Under the pieces are notes generated by a model, which did no database searches, was not told the origin of the DNA, and saw only the letters and a list, made by a program, of their open reading frames with translations. Shown here piece after piece: positions 58,300 through 64,000 of a stretch of 64,000 nt of DNA. Position 1 is the stretch's first letter. Each line of letters opens with the position of its first letter. Origin of the DNA: Roseateles toxinivorans (GTDB lineage Bacteria; Pseudomonadota; Gammaproteobacteria; Burkholderiales; Burkholderiaceae_C); contig NZ_SNXS01000002.1 of the NCBI RefSeq assembly GCF_004362525.1, positions 62,001-126,000 on the forward strand. Direction: 5' to 3'. The translations under genes and the position numbers were made by a program.

Positions 58300-58313
58300 T
58301 CCGAAAGAACCCC

Positions 58314-59774
58314 ATGCTGAACCTCAAAGACCCTTCCCTGCTGCGTCAACAGGCCTTCATCGCAGGCGTTTGGACCGATGCCGATGACGGCAAGACCCTG
58401 GACGTCACCAACCCCGCCACGGGCGAGACACTCGGCACGGTACCGCTGTGCTCCGCCGCCGAGACCGAGCGCGCCATAGCCGCCGCCGACGTCGCGCAGC
58501 GCGCCTGGGCGAAGGTGCCGGCCAAGGAGCGCGGCGCCGTGCTGCGCAAGCTGTTCGATCTGATGCTGGCCAATGCCGACGACCTGGCGCTGATCTTGAC
58601 CTCGGAGCAGGGCAAGCCGCTGGCCGAGGCCCGGGGCGAGATCATCTACGCCGCCTCCTTCATCGAATGGTTTGCCGAGGAGGCGCGCCGCATCTATGGC
58701 GACGTGATCCCGGCACCACAGGGCGACCGCCGCATCCTGGCGATCAAGCAGCCGGTGGGCACGACCGCGGCGATCACGCCATGGAATTTCCCGACCGCGA
58801 TGCTGACGCGCAAGGCCGGTCCGGCGCTGGCCGCCGGCTGCTCCATGGTCGTCAAACCGGCCTCGCAGACGCCCTACTCCGCCCTGGCCTTTGCCGTGCT
58901 GGCCGAGCGCGCTGGCGTGCCCAAGGGCCTGCTGTCGGTGCTGACCGGCTCGGCCAGCCAGATCGGCGGCGAGATGACGCGCAACCCGCTGGTGCGCAAG
59001 CTGACCTTCACCGGCTCGACCGAGGTCGGCCGCACGCTGATGCGCCAGTCCGCCGACACGATCAAGAAGCTGTCGCTGGAGCTGGGTGGCAATGCGCCCT
59101 TCATCGTCTTCGACGACGCAGATCTGGACGCCGCCGTCGAGGGCGCGATGATCTCCAAGTTCCGCAACACCGGTCAGACCTGCGTCTGCGCCAATCGCCT
59201 GTATGTGCAGCGCGGCGTGCTGAAGGCCTTCAGCGACAAGCTGGTGGCCCGCGTCAAGGCGCTGAAGGTCGGCAACGGCCTTGACGCGGGCATCACCCAG
59301 GGCCCGCTGATCGATGCCAAGGCGGTGGCCAAGATCGAGGAGCACATTGCCGACGCCCGCGCCAAGGGCGGCGAGGTGCTGACCGGCGGCAAGCCGCACG
59401 CGCTGGGCGGCCTGTTCTTCGAGCCGACGGTCGTCAGCGGCGCGACGAGCGAGATGCTGGTCGCCGTTGAAGAGACCTTCGGCCCGCTGGCGCCGCTGTT
59501 CCCCTTCGACACCGAGGCCGAGGTCATCGCGCTGGCCAACGACACCGAGTTCGGCCTGGCCGCCTACTTCTACAGCCGCGACCTGGGCCGGGCGATGCGC
59601 GTGTCCGAGCAGTTGGAGGCCGGCATGGTGGGCGTCAACACCGGCCTGATCTCCACTGCAGAGGCACCGTTCGGCGGCGTCAAGCAGTCGGGCCTGGGGC
59701 GCGAGGGTTCGAAGTACGGGCTGGAGGAGTTCCTTGAGGTGAAGTACGTCTGCCTGGCGGGCCTGGCTGAGTGA
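58314..59774 (+). CDS. gabD: NADP-dependent succinate-semialdehyde dehydrogenase
   Basis: ALDH-superfamily enzyme of 486 residues that oxidises the GabT product succinate semialdehyde to succinate. PWNFPTAMLTRKAGPAL, the SFTGST-equivalent LTFTGSTEVGR, the base Glu in LELGGNAPF, and the nucleophile Cys290 in NTGQTCVCANR are all there; the C-x-C pair around the nucleophile is the redox switch typical of GabD. N-terminal start MLNLKDPSLLRQQAFIAG is the usual one. Operon partner of gabT with 14 bases between. The following 84-base gap holds a GC-rich palindrome (GGCGGCCGCGC and GCGCGGCGGCCGC) without a T tract. Confidence 0.95.
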   Translation: MLNLKDPSLLRQQAFIAGVWTDADDGKTLDVTNPATGETLGTVPLCSAAETERAIAAADVAQRAWAKVPAKERGAVLRKLFDLMLANADDLALILTSEQGKPLAEARGEIIYAASFIEWFAEEARRIYGDVIPAPQGDRRILAIKQPVGTTAAITPWNFPTAMLTRKAGPALAAGCSMVVKPASQTPYSALAFAVLAERAGVPKGLLSVLTGSASQIGGEMTRNPLVRKLTFTGSTEVGRTLMRQSADTIKKLSLELGGNAPFIVFDDADLDAAVEGAMISKFRNTGQTCVCANRLYVQRGVLKAFSDKLVARVKALKVGNGLDAGITQGPLIDAKAVAKIEEHIADARAKGGEVLTGGKPHALGGLFFEPTVVSGATSEMLVAVEETFGPLAPLFPFDTEAEVIALANDTEFGLAAYFYSRDLGRAMRVSEQLEAGMVGVNTGLISTAEAPFGGVKQSGLGREGSKYGLEEFLEVKYVCLAGLAE

Positions 59775-59858
59775 GCAGGCGGCCGCGCTAGGGTTCTCCC
59801 CTGCGCGGCGGCCGCGGAGCGCGGGCTAGCATGGCCCGACAGCCTCCTGGAGTACGCC

Positions 59859-61427
59859 TTGAAGCAACTCGCCGGCCTCGACGCCTCGTTCCTGTTCCTC
59901 GAAACCGCCGAGATGCCCATGCATGTGGGCGCGCTGCACATCTTCGAGCTGCCGGCCAGCTACCGCGGCAACTATGTCTGTGACCTGCGCGCGCACATGG
60001 CCAGCCGCCTCCCGTTTGCCCCGGCGCTGCGCCGCAAGCTGGCGCTGATGCCGATGAACCTGGCCAGCCCGGCCTGGGTCGACGCGACGCCGGATCTGGA
60101 CCAGCACATCGTCGCCATCAAGCTGCCCAGGGGCAGCGGCCAGGCCGAGCTGGAGCAGCAGGTCGGCCTGCTGCATCCGGTGCTGCTGGACCGCAGCCGG
60201 CCGCTGTGGAAGTTTCATGTCTTCGAGGGCCTGGCCGTTGGTCCCGGCGGCACCAAGCGCTACGGCCTCTACACGCAGCTCCACCATGCGGCCGTCGATG
60301 GCCAGGCGGCCGTGGCGCTGGCCCATGCCATCCTCGACCTGAGCCCGGAGCCCCGTGCACTGCCCGACATGCCGACACGCCCGGCCCGCGCCGTGCCCGG
60401 CACCACCCAGCTGCTGCGCCGCGCACTGGCCGGCCAGTGGCAGCAGACCTTGAACATCGCCAAGGCCCTGCCCGGCGCCGTCAGCACGCTGGCGCAGATG
60501 GCCGCGCAGTCGGCCGGCGGCGCGGCCGGCGGGGTCATGTCTGACGTGATGGCGCGAGTCAAGGGACAGGCCGCGTCTGGCAGCAAGGGCGTCAGCAATC
60601 TGAGCCTGGCGCCGCGAACGCGACTGAACGCCACGCTGTCGGCGGAGCGGGTGTTCTGCGGTGTCAGTCTGCCGCTGGCCGAGCTGAATGCGGTGCGCCG
60701 CCGCCACGGCGCCAGCCTCAACGACGCGGTGCTGATGATTTGCAGCGGCGCGCTGCGGCGCTACTTCGCCAAGCATGGGCCGCTGCCGCGCAAATCGCTG
60801 ATCGCGGCGGTGCCGGTGTCCACCCGCGCCAAGGGCGACACCACGGCCAACAACCAGGCCTCAATGACGGTGTTCAGCCTGGGCACGCACCTCGCCGACC
60901 CGGCCAAGCGACTGGCCCATGTGCTGGCCGCCAGCGCGGCGATGAAGAGCAATCTGGACCATGTCAAGGGGCTGATGCCGACCGACTTCCCGTCGCTGGG
61001 CGTGCCCTGGCTGATGGAGGGTGCAGCGGCGCTGTACAAGCGTGCCGGTGTGGCCGAGAAGATTCCGCCGATTGCCAATGTGGCGATCTCCAATGTGCCC
61101 GGCCCGACCGTGCCGCTGTACATGGCCGGCGCCAGGATGCTGAAGAACTACCCGACCTCGATCGTCGTCCATGGCATGGCCTTGAACATCACCGTGCAGA
61201 CGTACAACGACGCGCTGGACATGGGCCTGATCGCCTGCGCCCAGGCCATGCCCGAGGTGGCCGAGCTTGGCGAGCATGTGCAGGCGGCATTTGCCGAGTT
61301 TGCGGCGCTGCCCGCACCTGCTGCCGAAGCAGCGCCAGCAGCCAAGAAGACGCCGAGGAAAGCTGTCACCCCGGCGACAAAACGTCCTAGGGCAAGCGCT
61401 CCAACCCAGAAGCGAGCCAGCCGATAA
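59859..61427 (+). CDS. Wax ester synthase/diacylglycerol acyltransferase (WS/DGAT)
   Basis: Acyl-CoA-dependent acyltransferase of 522 residues making wax esters or triacylglycerol at the inner membrane face. It starts with the family's MKQLAGLDASFLFLE (TTG start codon with a TGGAG site 7 bases upstream). The active-site motif HHxxxDG is present as H142-H143-AAVDG, and the second conserved motif appears in ISNVPGPTVPLYMAGARM (in part). The last 60 residues form an Ala/Pro/Lys-rich tail (AAKKTPRKAVTPATKRPRAS in part) unlike the core, perhaps for membrane or nucleoid contact. Two alpha/beta hydrolase genes follow at 9 and 0 bases, suggesting a storage-lipid synthesis and breakdown unit. Confidence 0.92.
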   Translation: MKQLAGLDASFLFLETAEMPMHVGALHIFELPASYRGNYVCDLRAHMASRLPFAPALRRKLALMPMNLASPAWVDATPDLDQHIVAIKLPRGSGQAELEQQVGLLHPVLLDRSRPLWKFHVFEGLAVGPGGTKRYGLYTQLHHAAVDGQAAVALAHAILDLSPEPRALPDMPTRPARAVPGTTQLLRRALAGQWQQTLNIAKALPGAVSTLAQMAAQSAGGAAGGVMSDVMARVKGQAASGSKGVSNLSLAPRTRLNATLSAERVFCGVSLPLAELNAVRRRHGASLNDAVLMICSGALRRYFAKHGPLPRKSLIAAVPVSTRAKGDTTANNQASMTVFSLGTHLADPAKRLAHVLAASAAMKSNLDHVKGLMPTDFPSLGVPWLMEGAAALYKRAGVAEKIPPIANVAISNVPGPTVPLYMAGARMLKNYPTSIVVHGMALNITVQTYNDALDMGLIACAQAMPEVAELGEHVQAAFAEFAALPAPAAEAAPAAKKTPRKAVTPATKRPRASAPTQKRASR

Positions 61428-61436
61428 GATCAGCCG

Positions 61437-62261
61437 ATGCCTGCAAGCAAGCGCAAGCCTCCTCAACCCCAAGCCCACCCGTCGCCGTCGTTCGCCGAGC
61501 TGCGCGCGCCCGGCGCCATGCTGCTGATGTTGGAGGGCCGCGCGCCCTGGGAATATGCGGCCCTGCTCGCCGCCATGCCCTGGCTCAGGCGGCTGCCGCG
61601 CGGCGATGGCCACCCGGTGCTGGTGTTCCCGGGCCTGGGCGCCAATGACCTGACGACAGCGCCGCTGCGCAGCTTTCTGGACAGCCTCGGCTATGTCTCA
61701 CAGCCCTGGAGTCAGGGCTTCAACTTCGGCCCGCGCAAGGGCGTGCTGGAGCGGGGCCAGGCCGACCTGCGTGCGCTGTACCGCGAGTATGGCCAGAAGG
61801 TCAGCCTGATCGGCTGGAGCCTGGGCGGCCTCTATGCCCGCGAGCTGGCCAAGGAATTGCCCGAGCAGGTGCGCTGCGTGATCACGCTGGGCACGCCCTT
61901 CACCGGCCACCCGCGAGCCACCAATGCCTGGCGCTTCTTCGAGCTGGTCAGCGGTCATTCGTCCAACGACCCGGCGATGATGGAAGAGCTGCGCAAGCCG
62001 CCGCCGGTGCCCACCACCTCGATCTTCTCGCGCAGCGATGGCATCGTCGCTTGGCGCTGCAGCGTCAACGAGCCGGCGGCGCACACCGAGAACATCGAGG
62101 TGCAGGCCAGCCATGTCGGCCTGGGCCTGAACCCGGTCGCGCTGTACGCCATCGCCGACCGATTGGCGCAGGACCCGGAGCAGTGGCGGCACTTTGAGCC
62201 TACCGGCGCCCGGCGCTGGTTCTTCCGCACCCACCCAAGCTCCACGACGACCAGAACCTGA
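61437..62261 (+). CDS. Alpha/beta hydrolase (lipase-like)
   Basis: Hydrolase of 274 residues. The central strand-turn-helix has the nucleophile in GWSLGGLYARELA, a preceding HPVLVFPGLGAND oxyanion loop, the acid probably in SIFSRSDGIVAW, and the His in VQASHVGLGLNP. This pattern resembles triacylglycerol lipases and PHA-type esterases of the alpha/beta fold. No signal peptide, so it acts in the cytosol. Starts 9 bases after the WS/DGAT stop and ends directly before the next hydrolase, so a role in turning over the esters made by WS/DGAT is likely but not shown. Confidence 0.85.
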   Translation: MPASKRKPPQPQAHPSPSFAELRAPGAMLLMLEGRAPWEYAALLAAMPWLRRLPRGDGHPVLVFPGLGANDLTTAPLRSFLDSLGYVSQPWSQGFNFGPRKGVLERGQADLRALYREYGQKVSLIGWSLGGLYARELAKELPEQVRCVITLGTPFTGHPRATNAWRFFELVSGHSSNDPAMMEELRKPPPVPTTSIFSRSDGIVAWRCSVNEPAAHTENIEVQASHVGLGLNPVALYAIADRLAQDPEQWRHFEPTGARRWFFRTHPSSTTTRT

Positions 62262-63149
62262 ATGCAGATACGCGCCAACGGCATCAACCTCGAAGTCGAA
62301 TCATTCGGCCCTGCCTCCGGCGAACCGCTGCTGCTGATCATGGGCCTGGGCATGCAGCTGCTGGCCTGGCATGAGGACTTTGTGCAAGACCTGGTGGCCA
62401 CCGGCTTTCGCGTCATCCGCTTCGACAACCGCGACGTAGGCCTGAGCCAGTCCTTCGACGCCGAGGGCCTGCCCCATATCGGCCTGGAGTCGGTCAAGTA
62501 CCTGCTGCACATGGCGGTGAAGTCGCCCTATTCGCTCGCGGACATGGCGCTGGACTGCGTCGGCCTGCTCGACGCGCTGGGCCTGGCCAGCGCGCACGTC
62601 TGTGGCGCCTCGATGGGCGGCATGATTGCCCAGCAGCTGGCCGCCCGCCACCCCGAGCGGGTGAAGAGCCTGACGCTGATGATGACCACCAGCGGCGCCC
62701 GCGCCCTGCCCGGCCCGTCGATGAGAGTGCGCGGCGCGCTGATGGCCAGGCCGCCGTCCAACGACCATGCCGCCGTGGTCGCCAGCTATGTGAGGCTGTA
62801 CCAGCTGATCGGCAGCCCCGCCTACCCCAACGACCCCGAGGTCCTGCGCCAGCGCATAGACCGCATCGTGCGGCGCAGCCACCGGCCCCAGGGCACGATG
62901 CGCCAGTTGATGGCCATCGCAGCAGACGGCGACCGCTCCGCCCTGCTGGCCCGAATCCAGGCCCCGACGCAGATCATCCACGGCCAGGCCGACCCGCTGG
63001 TGCCGGTGGCCGCCGGCCACGACCTGGCGCGCAAGATCGCCGGCTCCAGGCTGGACCTGATCGACGGCATGGGGCATGACCTGCCCCCGGCGCTGTGGCC
63101 GCGCTTCATTGCCAATATCCGCACTGCGGCGGCACGGGCTGCGAGCTAG
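62262..63149 (+). CDS. Alpha/beta fold hydrolase
   Basis: Cytosolic hydrolase of 295 residues of the epoxide-hydrolase/haloperoxidase-like branch. Oxyanion segment LLLIMGLGMQLLAW, RFDNRDVGLS, nucleophile Ser in CGASMGGMIAQQLA, acid in IHGQADPLVP and His in DGMGHDLPP. The ATG directly follows the stop of the previous gene with no spacer, so translation is coupled. Substrate could be a lactone, ester or acyl intermediate; with the WS/DGAT neighbour, a lipid ester is the simplest guess. Confidence 0.88.
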   Translation: MQIRANGINLEVESFGPASGEPLLLIMGLGMQLLAWHEDFVQDLVATGFRVIRFDNRDVGLSQSFDAEGLPHIGLESVKYLLHMAVKSPYSLADMALDCVGLLDALGLASAHVCGASMGGMIAQQLAARHPERVKSLTLMMTTSGARALPGPSMRVRGALMARPPSNDHAAVVASYVRLYQLIGSPAYPNDPEVLRQRIDRIVRRSHRPQGTMRQLMAIAADGDRSALLARIQAPTQIIHGQADPLVPVAAGHDLARKIAGSRLDLIDGMGHDLPPALWPRFIANIRTAAARAAS

Positions 63150-63261
63150 CAAAGCCCCACAAGCCGCGTAACGCGCTGCAGGCTCCTACACTCCACGGTT
63201 CTGGAGACCTCGGGGTTCCCGCCGGGAAGCCGAGGCCGCCTCACCGCACCGGAGTAGCACC

Positions 63262-64000
63262 ATGGCCCGCAAGACCCCCATCGAACGCTATCGCAATATC
63301 GGCATCTCCGCGCATATCGATGCCGGCAAGACGACGACGACCGAGCGCATCCTGTTCTACACCGGGGTCAATCACAAAATTGGCGAGGTGCATGACGGCG
63401 CTGCGACGATGGACTGGATGGAGCAGGAGCAGGAGCGGGGCATCACCATCACCTCGGCCGCCACCACCTGCTTCTGGAAGGGCATGGACCTGAGCCTGCC
63501 CGAGCACCGCATCAACATCATCGACACCCCCGGCCATGTGGACTTCACGATCGAGGTCGAGCGCTCGATGCGCGTGCTCGACGGCGCGGTGATGGTCTAT
63601 GACTCGGTGGGCGGCGTGCAGCCGCAGAGCGAGACCGTCTGGCGCCAGGCCAACAAGTACAAGGTGCCGCGGCTGGCCTTCGTCAACAAGATGGACCGCG
63701 TCGGCGCCGACTTCTTCCGCGTGCGCCAGATGATGGTGGACCGGCTGCGCGCCAATCCGGTGCCCATCGTCGTGCCCATAGGCGCCGAGGAGAACTTCAA
63801 GGGCGTCGTCGACCTCTTGAAGATGAAGGCCATCTTCTGGGACGAGGCCTCGCAGGGCATGAAGTTCAGCTACGAAGCGATTCCGGCCGAGCTGCTGGAG
63901 ACGTGCAAGAGCTGGCGCGAGAAGATGGTCGAGGCCGCGGCCGAGGCCAGCGAGGAGCTGATGAACCGCTACCTCGAGGCAGGCGAACTGAGCGAGCAGG
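63262..64000 (+). CDS. fusA: Elongation factor G, 3' part beyond window edge
   Basis: GTPase that drives translocation on the ribosome. The visible 246 codons contain the G domain: P-loop AHIDAGKT (17-24), switch I region [16 protein letters not shown] (G3) and NKMD (G4). Ribosome site GGAG precedes the ATG. It is not in the usual str operon (rpsL-rpsG-fusA-tuf are absent), so this is likely the second EF-G copy that many Burkholderiales carry. Whether it is a full translocase or a recycling/stress paralogue cannot be judged from the part shown. No stop is reached before the right edge. Confidence 0.93.
   Translation, partial: MARKTPIERYRNIGISAHIDAGKTTTTERILFYTGVNHKIGEVHDGAATMDWMEQEQERGITITSAATTCFWKGMDLSLPEHRINIIDTPGHVDFTIEVERSMRVLDGAVMVYDSVGGVQPQSETVWRQANKYKVPRLAFVNKMDRVGADFFRVRQMMVDRLRANPVPIVVPIGAEENFKGVVDLLKMKAIFWDEASQGMKFSYEAIPAELLETCKSWREKMVEAAAEASEELMNRYLEAGELSEQ

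Noticed and set aside
59775-59858. GC-rich palindrome after gabD as an intrinsic terminator
   Set aside because: A stem is possible but there is no T tract and the arms are not perfectly matched.
1-64000. CRISPR arrays, tRNA or rRNA genes, insertion sequences, integrases, phage genes
   Set aside because: Looked for repeated spacers, tRNA-like cloverleaf ends, transposase or integrase motifs; none seen.

Overview
The window is GC-rich, densely coded DNA without mobile elements, tRNA or rRNA. Gene content points to a betaproteobacterium of the order Burkholderiales, probably the Roseateles/Rubrivivax/Paucibacter side. The pointers are a glucokinase fused to an RpiR regulator, several TonB receptors, a CreBCD system, egtBD, a MocR-type regulator divergent from gabTD, and a WS/DGAT enzyme. 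This placement is inference from gene content only.

Layout. (1) 1-12052, minus strand: an envelope block creB-creC-(52-residue membrane ORF)-creD-alpha-2-macroglobulin-pbpC. A perfect CreB box (TTCAC-N6-TTCAC) lies just behind creC. (2) 12101-13468: a MATE exporter. (3) 13474-21857: a sugar-control block with a glucokinase-RpiR fusion, a divergent stand-alone glucokinase, a TonB receptor with a strong terminator, and an S9 peptidase. Three TGTAG-N5-CTACA palindromes resembling HexR sites mark its regulatory regions. (4) 21864-35990, minus strand: a catabolic island in two probable transcription units. One is TonB receptor, PfkB kinase, a barrel-SUMF1 fusion, a GH127 furanosidase and a CaiB-type CoA-transferase. 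The other is a CitE-like lyase, a kelch-SSS symporter fusion, a LysR regulator and a Tat-lipoprotein esterase. Both units are headed by the same inverted-repeat element, which suggests one regulon.

(5) 36141-51605: two chemoreceptors, then a second catabolic island. The second receptor overlaps the first enzyme gene. The island holds a GMC dehydrogenase, SDR, MoaF-like and SnoaL-like proteins, an outer-membrane SphA/MetA-type protein, an aldehyde dehydrogenase, a Liv-type ABC importer and a FeaR-like AraC regulator. It looks like uptake and oxidation of an alcohol or aldehyde, possibly aromatic, of unknown identity. (6) 51812-53981: egtB-egtD for ergothioneine. (7) 53982-55432: a 600-base stretch without a credible gene but rich in perfect inverted repeats, then two small hypothetical genes. 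(8) 55433-59774: a MocR regulator divergent from gabT-gabD with a repeat-rich operator. (9) 59859-63149: a WS/DGAT acyltransferase and two alpha/beta hydrolases. (10) 63262 to the right edge: the start of an EF-G gene.

No single gene here is wholly unknown. The best candidates for undescribed biology are the barrel-SUMF1 fusion and its two-operon regulon, the structured intergenic element at 54064-54538, the CreB-box-linked 52-residue ORF, and the chemoreceptor-led alcohol/aldehyde island. All family assignments are from recognisable motifs; no database search was run.
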